Assembly: GCA_900548735.1 (NCBI GenBank)
Contig: URMC01000059.1
Location: 1-11,387 of the forward strand
Length of the DNA stretch: 11,387 nt
Direction: 5' to 3'
Origin: an uncultured Eubacteriales bacterium
GTDB taxonomy: Bacteria > Bacillota > Clostridia > Oscillospirales > CAG-272
Below are positions 1 to 7,163 of this stretch, one piece after another. Under the pieces are notes generated by a model that saw only the letters and a list, made by a program, of their open reading frames with translations, searched no databases and was not told the origin of the DNA. Within the stretch, counting starts at the first letter, position 1; every line of letters starts with the position of its first letter. Position numbers and translations under genes: made by a program.

Positions 1-10
1 AAGCCGCACC

Positions 11-103
11 GCAGGTGCCGTCAGCCGACCAGCCCCCGTCGAAGACGGTGTCCGCAGGTGCCCCCGCCGCAGGCGGCGCAGGTGCCGACCAATGGTCGTC
101 CTT
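11..103. repeat. Repeat-family sequence downstream of citrate synthase
   Basis: The nonamer GCAGGTGCC occurs three times (11-19, 54-62, 78-86). A GACCAATGGTC near-palindrome sits at 87-97; its reverse complement is the core of the repeat at 6986-7013. A CCGCAGGCGG block at 67-76 recurs at 5510-5519 and 7795-7804. This tail therefore belongs to the same dispersed palindrome family as the large gap at 6640-7830. No gene or clear U-tract terminator was found in bases 1-123. Confidence 0.55.
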
Positions 104-123
104 TTGCTCCGCAGTTACTTTTC

Positions 124-1503
124 TCACCGTGCCTCCAGCGGGGTATAACAGCGCTCCGGCGCGATACATTTATAGCCGGGGCGGATAATTTTCTTTCCGG
201 TACAGAACTCCTCCATCCGGTGCGCGCACCAGCCTGCCACACGGGCAAGGGCAAACAGCGGGGTATACATGCACACGGGGATCCGCAACATCCGGTAAAT
301 CAGCCCGGAATACAGATCCACATTCGCGCAAAGAGCCCGGTCGGTGCCCTTGTAAGCGTTGAACAGGTCAGGGCTCAGCCGCTCGATGGATTCCAACAGG
401 GCAAAATCTTCCCCATATCCGTTTTTCTCGGCAAGCCCGCGGGCGTAGTGCTTCAACAGCACTGCACGGGGGTCGGATTTTGTGTACACCGCATGCCCCA
501 TGCCGTAGATCAGCCCACTGCCGTCATTCGCCTCCCCACGGAGAATTTTCAGAAGAAAATCGGTCAGTGCCCCATCGTCTCTCGGGTTGCTTACATTTGC
601 TTTGATACAATCAAACATTTCCTGTACCTTGATGTTGGCACCGCCGTGGCGGGGTCCCTTCAGCGCGCCGATTGCCGCGCCGACGGCGGAATAAGTATCG
701 GTGCCGGAGGAGGCAAGCACCCGGCAGGCAAAGGCGGAGTTGTTGCCCCCGCCGTGCTCGGCGTGCACGACCAGGCACAGGTCCAACAGCCGCGCTTCCT
801 CCTCGGTGTAGCTCTTGTCGGAGCGAAGCATGCGCAAAAAGTTTTGCGCAGTGGAAAGGTCCTCCCTCGGGTTGTGCAGGTTGAGGCTTCTTCCCTCAAA
901 TACATTTTTGTAGACCGCATAAGCGTGCGCGGCAATCACCGGCACCCGTGCCACCAGCTGCATGCTTTGCCGCAGCATGTTGGAAAGACCGTTGTCATCC
1001 GGGGCATCGTCATACGCGTAGAGCGCCAGCACCCCGGTTGCCATTTTGTTCATGATGGAGGGGGAGGGGGCCTTCATCAGGATATCCTCATCAAAGCGCG
1101 GCGGCAGCTTTGCGTAAAGATTGAGCAACTGATGAAAATGCTCCAGCTGCGAGGGGGTCGGCAGATTGCCGAAAAAGAGCAGATAACAGCATTCCGCAAA
1201 GCCGAAGCGCCCCTCCTTTACGAAATTTTCGCAAAGCTCCGTCAGGCGGTATCCGCGGTAGGAAAGCTCACCTTCTACGGGCATGCGTTCCCCCTCGCTC
1301 AATACATAACCGTGCGCGTTGCCGATTTTTGTCACCCCCGCCGTGACTCCGGTACCGTCCGGCTCGCGCAGTCCGCGCTTGACCTTGTAGCTCTCAAATG
1401 CGGCAGGCGGAATCCGGTAAGTCTCCTTGGATTCGTCCAGTAATTCCCGCAAAAGCGCTTCGCTTTCCCGTTCCCGTTCCGGTTTTGCATCAAAATAGTT
1501 CAT
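124..1503 (-). CDS. Citrate synthase (Si-type, citrate/2-methylcitrate synthase family)
   Basis: This cytoplasmic enzyme condenses acetyl-CoA and oxaloacetate to citrate; in a fermentative anaerobe that mainly feeds 2-oxoglutarate and glutamate synthesis. The 459-residue product carries the expected catalytic set. His250 lies in HAEHGGGNNS (equivalent to pig His274), His337 in GMGHAVYTKSDPRA (His320), and Asp396 in CANVDLYSG (Asp375). A substrate-binding GPRHGGAN segment lies at 283-290. Length fits the larger clostridial citrate/2-methylcitrate synthase subgroup. The ATG at 1503 is chosen because AAAGGAG lies just upstream; an in-frame start at 1536 would put that site inside the gene. A promoter lies directly upstream (1563-1591). 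Whether it prefers acetyl-CoA or propionyl-CoA cannot be read from sequence alone, so I give no symbol. It follows corA on the same strand, but its own promoter suggests separate transcription. Confidence 0.95.
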   Translation of the reverse strand: MNYFDAKPERERESEALLRELLDESKETYRIPPAAFESYKVKRGLREPDGTGVTAGVTKIGNAHGYVLSEGERMPVEGELSYRGYRLTELCENFVKEGRFGFAECCYLLFFGNLPTPSQLEHFHQLLNLYAKLPPRFDEDILMKAPSPSIMNKMATGVLALYAYDDAPDDNGLSNMLRQSMQLVARVPVIAAHAYAVYKNVFEGRSLNLHNPREDLSTAQNFLRMLRSDKSYTEEEARLLDLCLVVHAEHGGGNNSAFACRVLASSGTDTYSAVGAAIGALKGPRHGGANIKVQEMFDCIKANVSNPRDDGALTDFLLKILRGEANDGSGLIYGMGHAVYTKSDPRAVLLKHYARGLAEKNGYGEDFALLESIERLSPDLFNAYKGTDRALCANVDLYSGLIYRMLRIPVCMYTPLFALARVAGWCAHRMEEFCTGKKIIRPGYKCIAPERCYTPLEAR

Positions 1504-1562
1504 ATTGTCTCCTTTCCGGGCGGCATACGAGTGCACGCCCCCGCCGGTGCTTATTGGGCTTT

Positions 1563-1591
1563 AGTATAACACAGTTTGCCTTATTTTGCAA
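1563..1591 (-). promoter_or_regulatory. Sigma-A-type promoter of citrate synthase
   Basis: On the minus strand the -35 is TTGCAA (1586-1591), the spacer is exactly 17 nt, and the -10 is TATACT (1563-1568). It lies about 60 nt upstream of the ATG at 1503, in the AT-rich gap after corA. Confidence 0.75.
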
Positions 1592-1650
1592 GTTTATTTT
1601 TATAAAAATTCATAAAAGAAACGAAAATTTACCACATAAGCCTGCATATT

Positions 1651-2589
1651 TCACAACCAGCGGTGCTTTTTGAAGGTTCTTAAACAAATAACGGCAATTA
1701 CGAAAGCCAAGGCGATCACAAACACATACCCGTAGCGCCAATGAAGCTCCGGCATATACTGAAAGTTCATCCCATACCAGCCGGTCAATAGGGTCAAAGG
1801 GAGAAACAGGGCGGAAAGCACGGTAAAGGTCTTCATCGTGTGATTGAGACGGATATCCAGCATTGACTGGTACGCGGCGGAGCAGTGCTCCAGCTGTAAC
1901 CGCAGAGATTCGACCCCTTCCGACAGGCGCCGTGCCTTGTCGGTAAACAGCTTGAAGTAACGAAGCTCCTCAGAGGGGAAAAGCCCGTTTTCATCCTCTC
2001 CCAGCGCTTCCCCGATATCAATAAGCTGTTCATAGTAGTTGTGAAGCAATAGTAATTCCTGCTTTTGGCGCAACAGTGTGCCGGTAAATCCTTCTTCTGC
2101 CTGCCCGCGCAGAACGCTTTCCTCCAGGTCCGAAAAAGCAAACTCCATATCCTCCAGCCGTTTGCCGTCCCCCTCGATCAGCCCGTCAAAAAAAGCGAAC
2201 ACCGCCTTTTCAAAGGTCAGTGCCGGGGCAGGGAAGCGCCGCATTGCCCCGGAAAACAGCGCGGCGGTGCTGTTGTCCCGGTCGTGAATGTTGACCAGCA
2301 AAAAGAGGTTGCGGCAAAGATAAAACGCCGCGGGGTCCTCGCCTACGGTGCGCCCGACCCCTAATTTCAGCGTGCCGAAGGTGTAGCGGTCATAGACCTC
2401 CACACTGCTGCGGAAGTAGCGTACCTCCTCCCGGCATTCCTGCACCGTATAGGGCGAAAAGTCCATACACGGTGCGAGTTTTTCCAATTCCGCCACCGAA
2501 ACAAAGCCGAACGTAAGGGCGCGCAGCGGCGCGGTGATCCACGGCTTTTCCAGCCAGCGCCCGGTGGTGCTTTCCCATTCGTAAAACAA
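1651..2589 (-). CDS. CorA-family divalent metal-ion channel
   Basis: This is a predicted inner-membrane magnesium (or cobalt/nickel) channel of the CorA superfamily, which works as a homopentamer. The 312-residue product has a long soluble N-terminal domain. A mostly helical stretch with many charged residues (about 125-250) leads into TM1 (about 252-272). The family signature GMN follows at 273-275 (WYGMNF), then TM2 (about 285-303) and a short basic C-terminus (FKKHRWL). That order is diagnostic of CorA-type proteins, although the acidic MPEL-like loop after GMN is only partly conserved. The start is uncertain: no ATG fits, so TTG at 2589 is used, with an AAAGG-type ribosome binding site about 10 nt upstream; an ATT one codon earlier is also possible. 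The gene diverges from holB. The ion it transports cannot be decided from sequence. Confidence 0.9.
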   Translation of the reverse strand: MFYEWESTTGRWLEKPWITAPLRALTFGFVSVAELEKLAPCMDFSPYTVQECREEVRYFRSSVEVYDRYTFGTLKLGVGRTVGEDPAAFYLCRNLFLLVNIHDRDNSTAALFSGAMRRFPAPALTFEKAVFAFFDGLIEGDGKRLEDMEFAFSDLEESVLRGQAEEGFTGTLLRQKQELLLLHNYYEQLIDIGEALGEDENGLFPSEELRYFKLFTDKARRLSEGVESLRLQLEHCSAAYQSMLDIRLNHTMKTFTVLSALFLPLTLLTGWYGMNFQYMPELHWRYGYVFVIALAFVIAVICLRTFKKHRWL

Positions 2590-2681
2590 AATATTTCTGC
2601 CTTTCCTTTTTTCTTAGTATGCCCGCTTCCAGGCATTTTTGCCGCAATCTTTGCGCCGCCCCGATTCCCCTTTTTTCTCGG

Positions 2682-2710
2682 TTGACAAGTAAAATAAATT
2701 ATGATATAAT
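2682..2710 (+). promoter_or_regulatory. Perfect-consensus sigma-A promoter of holB-ricT
   Basis: TTGACA (2682-2687), a 17-nt AT-rich spacer and TATAAT (2705-2710) match the consensus at every position. The expected start of transcription is near 2717, leaving a leader of about 25 nt before the ATG at 2741. Confidence 0.88.
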
Positions 2711-2726
2711 TATTATATATGTGCAA
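2698..2726 (-). promoter_or_regulatory. Possible divergent promoter for the CorA-like gene
   Basis: On the minus strand TTGCAC (2721-2726), a 17-nt spacer and CATAAT (2698-2703) form a plausible promoter overlapping the holB promoter on the other strand. The -35 is weak, and the segment is so AT-rich that a chance match is possible. The leader would be about 100 nt. Confidence 0.35.
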
Positions 2727-2740
2727 GGGGGGGTGGCGTG

Positions 2741-3778
2741 ATGAAGGAAATCTTTCCGGGTGTGGCGGGTAACGCGCTGCTCAAGGAGCGTCTGGCGCCC
2801 AAACTGCTTGCCGGCAGGCTCCCTCACGCACTGATTCTGGAGGGGAAAGCAGGCTCCGGCAGGCGCACATTCGCGCGGGAGATTGCCATGGCGGCGGCGT
2901 GCGAAAAGCGCGCGGATCCGGCACTGCCCCTGCCCTGCGGCGAATGCGAGGCATGCCGCAAGATCGGGAACGACCTTTCCCCTGATATTCTGCGTATCGC
3001 GCGTGCGCCGGGCAAAGCCACGCTCGGCGTGGAGGCGGTGCGGGGGGTGCGCGAGAGCGTACGCACCGTGCCGAATGATCTGGATGTAAAAATCTATATC
3101 ATCGAGGATGCGGACACCATGACCGTGCAGGCGCAAAACGCCCTGTTGCTGACGCTGGAGGAGCCGCCGCAGTACGTGTTGTTTCTCCTGCTGGCGACCG
3201 ACGCGATGGTACTGCTGGAAACCATCCGCTCCCGCGCGCCGGTCTACCGCACGCAACCGGTAAGCGAGCGCGAAATGCGGGAGTATCTGATTGCCCACTC
3301 GCCGGAGGCGGCGCGCCTTTTCCGCGAAGCACCGGAGGAAGCCGAGGGGATTCTGCGGCTGTCGGGCGGCAGTATCGGCGAAGCGCTTCGTCACATCGGC
3401 GGTGCAGACCGCGCCACGCTGTTGCAATATCGGGAAAATGCGGCGGGGGTCTGCCGCCTGCTTTCCGACCGCGGTTCCCCCGCGGCGTTGCTGACGCTGA
3501 TGCTGACCTTTCCGCAAGGCAGAGAGGAGCTTACGGCACAGTTGGGGGTGTTTCGTCTTGCCCTGCGGGATTTGATTTTGCTTTCCCGCACCGAAAACGC
3601 CCCGCTTTGCTTTTATACCGACCGGGAAAGCGCCGCGGAGGCGGCGGTGCACCTTCCCCCGGCGCGGTGGATGCGCTGTATTGCCGCCACTGAGGAGGCG
3701 ATCTCGGCGCTTGCCGCCAATGCCAATACAAGACTGACGCTGACCCGGCTTTTTGACCGGTTGGGGAGCGCCGGCTGA
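2741..3778 (+). CDS. holB: DNA polymerase III subunit delta' (clamp loader)
   Basis: Delta' is the stator subunit of the clamp loader, which opens the beta clamp and places it on primed DNA. The 345-residue product has the AAA+ layout. A degenerate P-loop GKAGSGRR (35-42) carries Arg in place of the Walker A Lys, as expected for a non-hydrolysing delta'. A zinc-binding Cys set lies at 54, 66, 69 and 72. A Walker B-like IEDADTM follows at 121-127, then TLEEPP (138-143) and a sensor/arginine-finger segment SRA at 164-166 (SRC in most relatives). ATG 2741 is preferred over the adjacent GTG 2738 because of spacing to the G-rich Shine-Dalgarno at 2725-2733. It is followed 44 nt later by ricT, the same order as in B. 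subtilis, so the two are probably co-transcribed. Confidence 0.93.
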   Translation: MKEIFPGVAGNALLKERLAPKLLAGRLPHALILEGKAGSGRRTFAREIAMAAACEKRADPALPLPCGECEACRKIGNDLSPDILRIARAPGKATLGVEAVRGVRESVRTVPNDLDVKIYIIEDADTMTVQAQNALLLTLEEPPQYVLFLLLATDAMVLLETIRSRAPVYRTQPVSEREMREYLIAHSPEAARLFREAPEEAEGILRLSGGSIGEALRHIGGADRATLLQYRENAAGVCRLLSDRGSPAALLTLMLTFPQGREELTAQLGVFRLALRDLILLSRTENAPLCFYTDRESAAEAAVHLPPARWMRCIAATEEAISALAANANTRLTLTRLFDRLGSAG

Positions 3779-3822
3779 CCAAAGAGAACAGCCGCACGGC
3801 TGACACACGAACGGAGAAAACC

Positions 3823-5454
3823 ATGGAAGAACAGAACAATAATAATCAGTTGCAGTCCGGCGGACAGCGCATTTCGGTGCGCCCCGGCAATTTTGTGCCG
3901 CCTGCGGGAGCGGACGGGCAAAAATCCGGAGAGGCGCGACAGGGGCGCAACCGCCGCCGCAACCGCGGGCATAACCGCCCGCAGGGCGCTCAGGGTGCAC
4001 AGGGTGCACAGAACACACAGGGCGCACAGAATACACAGAATACACAAAGCCGTCAAGTCCCGTCGCGGGGGCAGAACCCGCAAGCCGACCGGGGCAACCG
4101 GAACGGGCAGAACCGCCAGAATGATCGTGGCGGGCAAAACCGCCGGAACGACCGCGGCGGGCGCGGGAATGCGCCGGGGGAAAGAACCGCCGGCAATCCG
4201 CAGAACGCACAAGCCGGGCTGGCGGGGCAGAACGCACAGAACGCGCAGGGTTCCGCCAGACCCGACGCCCGCGGGCAGAAAAACCGCCGGGGGGGAGCCA
4301 ACGCCCGCCCGCAGAGAAACGGTAACGCCCCGCAACTGAGTGAGACGTTGCAGCGGGAGTTGGACGAGGAGTTCAGCACCCCGATGCTCAGCTCCTACCG
4401 CGGGCCCTCCAAGGCGCGTGCCGCCGAGGAAGAAGCGGTGGAGGACACGCATGAGTTTGAGGTGGATATCGCCACCGCCGCTTATCTGGTAGAGGACATT
4501 CCGTCCGGGATTCCCGCCCCTGGCGACACGGTGGTGGAGGTCATCGGCGTGCGTTTCCGCCAAGCGGGCAAGGTTTATTTCTTTGCACCGGACGGGCTGA
4601 AATGCAACGTGGGTGACTCCGTGATTGTAGACACGGCACGGGGCGCAGAGCTGGGGCAGGTGGTGATGTTAAACCGCCGGATTGCGGAAAAGGAGATTAT
4701 TCAGCCCTTGCGCCACGTCATCCGCAAAGCCACGGAGGATGACCTTGCGCGTGACGCGGAAAACCACCGGCAGGAGGAAGCGGCGCTGAAAATCTGCGCC
4801 GAGAAGATTGCCGCGCACAAACTGGATATGCGCCTGGTGGACGCGCAATACGCGTTTGACAACTCCAAACTCTTGTTTTATTTCATCTCGGAAAACCGGG
4901 TGGACTTCCGCGAACTGGTGCGCGATCTTGCCGGGGTCTTTCACACGAGAATCGAGTTGCGGCAGATCGGCATCCGGGATGAATCCCGTCTGATCGGCGG
5001 GCTTGGCATGTGCGGGCGGCCGTTCTGCTGTTCCACATTCCTTTCGGATTTCGGGCAGGTCTCGGTGAAAATGGCAAAGGAACAGGGGCTTTCGATCAAC
5101 GCCTCCAAAATTTCGGGCTGTTGCGGGCGGCTGATGTGCTGTCTGCGCTATGAATACGAGACCTATCGCGCCGAGGCGCGGGTGACGCCCAAAAAGGATA
5201 CCGTCGTGCAAACGCCGGACGGGGAGGGCGTTGTAATCGAATCCACGCCGCTCTCGGGGCTTTTGAAGGTGCGTGTGGAGGGCTTGCCGGAGGAGGACGC
5301 CGTGCGCGTGTACCACCGGGACGACGTGACCCCCATCGGCAAAGCGGCAAAGGGCGACCGACAGAACGCCGGAAAGACAGCGCCCGTCCCCGCCGAAGAG
5401 CCGGAAAGCGGGGAACCCGAGGTCACGGAGCCGACCGACGGGGCGGAAGCATAG
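3823..5454 (+). CDS. ricT: RicT (YaaT), PSP1-domain Fe-S regulatory protein with long low-complexity N-terminus
   Basis: In B. subtilis RicT (YaaT) forms an Fe-S complex with RicA (YmcA) and RicF (YlbF) that affects RNase Y-dependent mRNA processing and Spo0A activation. The conserved part covers roughly residues 215-460 of 543. Its cysteines appear as MCGRPFCC (Cys397, 402, 403) and SGCCGRLMCC (Cys433, 434, 439, 440). The family protein is usually about 270-300 residues. The excess here is an N-terminal region (about 1-175) rich in Gln, Asn, Gly and Arg, with GAQ/NTQ tripeptide repeats at 55-75, plus an acidic C-terminal tail (about 510-543). The start ATG has GGAG six bases upstream, and the extension is in frame throughout without stops, so it is probably translated. 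Neighbours holB upstream and trmN6 downstream support the assignment. Confidence 0.94.
   Translation: MEEQNNNNQLQSGGQRISVRPGNFVPPAGADGQKSGEARQGRNRRRNRGHNRPQGAQGAQGAQNTQGAQNTQNTQSRQVPSRGQNPQADRGNRNGQNRQNDRGGQNRRNDRGGRGNAPGERTAGNPQNAQAGLAGQNAQNAQGSARPDARGQKNRRGGANARPQRNGNAPQLSETLQRELDEEFSTPMLSSYRGPSKARAAEEEAVEDTHEFEVDIATAAYLVEDIPSGIPAPGDTVVEVIGVRFRQAGKVYFFAPDGLKCNVGDSVIVDTARGAELGQVVMLNRRIAEKEIIQPLRHVIRKATEDDLARDAENHRQEEAALKICAEKIAAHKLDMRLVDAQYAFDNSKLLFYFISENRVDFRELVRDLAGVFHTRIELRQIGIRDESRLIGGLGMCGRPFCCSTFLSDFGQVSVKMAKEQGLSINASKISGCCGRLMCCLRYEYETYRAEARVTPKKDTVVQTPDGEGVVIESTPLSGLLKVRVEGLPEEDAVRVYHRDDVTPIGKAAKGDRQNAGKTAPVPAEEPESGEPEVTEPTDGAEA
3985..4047 (+). repeat. Nine-base minisatellite inside ricT
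   Basis: Seven in-frame 9-bp units encode GAQ GAQ GAQ NTQ GAQ NTQ NTQ (residues 55-75). The DNA units are close variants of GGTGCACAG and AATACACAG, and similar NAQ/GQN motifs recur to about residue 142. Such an array could change in copy number without shifting the reading frame. Confidence 0.85.
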
Positions 5455-5504
5455 CCTGTCAGGTTAAGCCACCCGCTGACCGAAAAAAATACAATCATCC
5501 GAAA

Positions 5505-5524
5505 GCCCGCCGCAGGCGGCGGGC
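5505..5524 (+). other. GC-rich hairpin downstream of ricT
   Basis: GCCCGCCG (5505-5512) and CGGCGGGC (5517-5524) pair perfectly around a CAGG loop. No U-tract follows, so it is not a standard intrinsic terminator; it may protect the 3' end of the holB-ricT mRNA. It contains the CCGCAGGCGG block shared with the repeat families. Confidence 0.5.
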
Positions 5525-5585
5525 GGGGGAATTTCCCTGTCAGAATCCGCCAATGTAAAAAATTTTTGGTTTTTTGCAAAAACTA

Positions 5586-5614
5586 TTTCAATTTGGCGGA
5601 AAATATGCTACAAT
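5586..5614 (+). promoter_or_regulatory. Extended -10 promoter of the ferredoxin gene
   Basis: TACAAT (5609-5614) is preceded by TGC, giving an extended -10. The -35 at 17-nt spacing is weak (TTTCAA, 5586-5591). An AGGAGG ribosome binding site follows at 5630-5635. The region is strikingly AT-rich compared with its surroundings. Confidence 0.65.
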
Positions 5615-5643
5615 GAGAGAAACTAAAACAGGAGGATAAGACC

Positions 5644-5814
5644 ATGGCTTACAAAATTTCCGATGATTGCGTATCCTGCGGCGCTTGCGCTGAGCAGTGC
5701 CCCGTCGGCGCTATCAGCGAGGGCGACGGCAAATATGTGATCAACCCCGATCTTTGCGTAGAGTGCGGTGCCTGCGAGGGCGTATGTCCCGTTGGCGCTC
5801 CCAAAGCGGAATAA
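5644..5814 (+). CDS. 2[4Fe-4S] ferredoxin, clostridial type
   Basis: This small cytoplasmic electron carrier typically serves pyruvate:ferredoxin oxidoreductase, hydrogenases and similar anaerobic enzymes. The 56-residue product has two classic CxxCxxCxxxCP motifs, with Cys9, 12, 15, 19 and Cys38, 41, 44, 48 in the internally duplicated arrangement. Length matches clostridial ferredoxins (about 55-60 residues). AGGAGG lies 8 nt before the ATG. The gene has its own promoter (5586-5614) and terminator (5840-5880), so it looks like an independent, well-expressed single-gene unit set between ricT and trmN6. In B. subtilis yabA occupies this slot; no yabA is seen here. Confidence 0.96.
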   Translation: MAYKISDDCVSCGACAEQCPVGAISEGDGKYVINPDLCVECGACEGVCPVGAPKAE

Positions 5815-5839
5815 TCCGAAAGGATACATACCGCCACGC

Positions 5840-5880
5840 AAAAGCGGCACGGTGCGGGTTTCCGCTTCGTGCCGCTTTTT
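5840..5880 (+). terminator. Intrinsic terminator after ferredoxin
   Basis: An 11-bp stem pairs AAAGCGGCACG (5841-5851) with CGTGCCGCTTT (5868-5878). An inner GCGG/CCGC hairpin lies in the loop, and a T-run closes the structure at 5876-5880. It ends 18 bases before the trmN6 ATG, so trmN6 depends on readthrough or on a promoter I did not identify. Confidence 0.85.
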
Positions 5881-5898
5881 CTGTGAAAGGATAAGGCT

Positions 5899-6639
5899 AT
5901 GGAATTGCGCCCTGACGAGCGGCTGGATGCCGTAAACGAAAATATCACGCTTCTGCAAAAGAAAAACGGGCTGACCTTTGGTACTGACGCGTTTTTGCTT
6001 TCTGCCTTCTGCCGGCAGAACGCAGGCGGCGTTGCCGCTGACTTCGGGTGCGGCACGGGGATCATCGCCCTGCTACTTGCCGCGCGGCGGCGTTACCGCC
6101 ATGTTTTCGCGGTAGAGGTGCAGGAGTGCTTTGCGAAAATCACGGCGGAGAATATTGAAAAAAACGGGTTTTCTCACACCGTTACCCCACTTTTTGCGGA
6201 TGTGCGGACTCTGACCCCCGCCGCGTTCGGGCGGGAGCTGGACGTGGTGGTTGCCAACCCGCCGTACCTGAAAAAGGAGTGTGGGTTTGCCTCCCCGCAC
6301 CCGGAAAAGCAGATTGCGCGGCATGAGGAATCGGGCGGCATTGCCGATTTTGCCGCCGCGGCGGCGCGGTGTTTAAAAAGCGGCGGGCTTTTTTACACGG
6401 TTTACCGCCCGGAGCGGCTGGAAAGCCTGTTTGCCGCGCTCCGCGCGGCAAAACTTGCCCCCAAGCGGATGGTATTTGTGCACGACAGTGCAAACAAGGC
6501 GCCGTCCATGGTGCTGACCGAAGCAAAACTCGACGCGTGTGAGGGCTTACGCGTTCTCCCGCCCCTGTTTTTACATGATGACGACCCCCGCGTCCTCTCC
6601 CCCCGCGCACAGGCGATTTACGACACCGGCAGTTTTTGA
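5899..6639 (+). CDS. tRNA1(Val) adenine-37 N6-methyltransferase, TrmN6/YabB family
   Basis: Family members transfer a methyl group from S-adenosylmethionine to N6 of A37 in a valine tRNA; E. coli TrmN6 (YfiC) is the characterised example and YabB is the Bacillus relative. The 246-residue product has the typical N-terminus (DERLDAVNENITLLQKKNG) and a SAM-binding motif I ADFGCGTG at 47-54. An acidic motif II (AVEVQE) lies near 71-76, and the N6-adenine catalytic motif NPPY sits at 120-123. Length is normal. The start has AAAGG at 5886-5890. Its place downstream of holB and ricT matches conserved Bacillota gene order. Related YabB-family enzymes might modify other targets, so the exact substrate is inferred. 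Confidence 0.9.
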   Translation: MELRPDERLDAVNENITLLQKKNGLTFGTDAFLLSAFCRQNAGGVAADFGCGTGIIALLLAARRRYRHVFAVEVQECFAKITAENIEKNGFSHTVTPLFADVRTLTPAAFGRELDVVVANPPYLKKECGFASPHPEKQIARHEESGGIADFAAAAARCLKSGGLFYTVYRPERLESLFAALRAAKLAPKRMVFVHDSANKAPSMVLTEAKLDACEGLRVLPPLFLHDDDPRVLSPRAQAIYDTGSF

Positions 6640-6648
6640 GTGGACGCG

Positions 6649-6716
6649 GTGGGGCGCCTTGCAGGGAAGGCGCCTCCACTCCCCCACGAAAACCTTTGAA
6701 AAATGATGTGGGAGTG
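6649..6716. repeat. Tandem hairpins right after trmN6
   Basis: The first hairpin pairs GGCGCCTT (6653-6660) with AAGGCGCC (6667-6674) and extends past a single bulge to GTGG/CCAC. The second pairs the CACTCCC region near 6677-6687 with GTGGGAGTG (6708-6716). They start 10 nt after the trmN6 stop and may mark its transcript end, though no clear U-tract follows. Confidence 0.6.
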
Positions 6717-6733
6717 CGCCGCCGGAAAACGCA

Positions 6734-6852
6734 CCCACCATCCCGGCTACAGCCGCCGGAAAGTTTTTGAAGGATTCCAAAGGAAACTTTTTTCAAAAAG
6801 TTTCCTTTGGCGCGCCTCCCCTTGGCGTTTCTTTTGATAGCTTTTCTTTGCG
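6734..6852 (+). repeat. Long hairpin repeat, copy A
   Basis: Its second copy is the inverted element at 10399-10522. Shared blocks in order are CCCACCATCCCGGC (12 of 14 match), AAAGTTTTTG, an apical CTTTTTTCAAAAAG, and a tail with GGCGTTTCTTTT and TTTTCTTTGCG. The central hairpin spans 6777-6810 with a stem of about 15 bp. The lower stem here is CCAAAGGAAA/TTTCCTTTGG, different from copy B but fully paired. Confidence 0.8.
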
Positions 6853-6935
6853 CCTTCTTCCTGCAAAGAAAAGCGGGTATGGAAGCTGATAATGTAAAAG
6901 AAAGAGTAACTTTGCGCCCGGGCGGGAGGATATGA

Positions 6936-6954
6936 GTTGCCGCTTTGCGGCAAC
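6936..6954. repeat. GTTGCCGC/GCGGCAAC hairpin
   Basis: A perfect 8-bp inverted repeat with a TTT loop, flanked by GGAGG upstream (about 6926) and CCTCC downstream (about 6957), giving a two-level hairpin similar in plan to 7610-7650. Confidence 0.6.
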
Positions 6955-6985
6955 CGCCTCCACCTACAGAATATAAATATATTCA

Positions 6986-7013
6986 CCGTAGGGGCGACCA
7001 TTGGTCGCCCGCC
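6986..7013. repeat. CCGTAGGGG palindrome 1 (core ACCATTGGT)
   Basis: The unit opens with CCGTAGGGG, has the core GACCATTGGTC (6996-7006), and closes with CGCCCGCC. It shares its opening and closing blocks with the elements at 7034, 7352, 7399 and 7541, while the core differs. Confidence 0.8.
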
Positions 7014-7033
7014 AACCCGACGAAAATCTAACC

Positions 7034-7063
7034 CCGTAGGGGGGCATTCCATATGCCCCCGCC
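7034..7063. repeat. CCGTAGGGG palindrome 2 (core GCAT/ATGC)
   Basis: CCGTAGGGG opening, GGGGGCAT paired with ATGCCCCC around TCCAT, closing CCCGCC. Nearly identical to 7541-7570. Confidence 0.8.
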
Positions 7064-7099
7064 ACACGGCACTCTACCCAACAACGCGGCGTGCGAAAG

Positions 7100-7163
7100 C
7101 CCCTCTCCGTCGTTGACGCAAAGCGTCAACAGGGGGTGGCGCCGGAGGCGGCAGGGGGAGAGC
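7100..7163. repeat. Branched hairpin element
   Basis: GTTGACGC (7112-7119) and GCGTCAAC (7123-7130) pair around AAA. An outer CTCTCC (7103-7108) can pair with GGAGAG near 7157-7162, and a GCC-rich inner inverted repeat lies at about 7139-7153. The plan is a cruciform-like structure similar to 7610-7650 in the other orientation. Confidence 0.6.

Noticed and set aside
58..1443. 461-codon open frame opposite the citrate synthase gene
   Set aside because: It is the antisense shadow of a gene with all catalytic residues intact; it has no recognisable domain or ribosome binding site and is Pro/His/Arg-rich as expected for an artefact of GC-rich DNA.
2627..2643. ATGCC/GGCAT hairpin followed by T's upstream of holB, as a terminator
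   Set aside because: The stem is only 5 bp with a loop of about 8, and no plus-strand gene lies upstream of it to terminate.
2699..4237. 512-codon minus-strand frame over holB and the start of ricT
   Set aside because: Low-complexity Arg/Pro/Gly-rich translation spanning two well-supported genes on the other strand.
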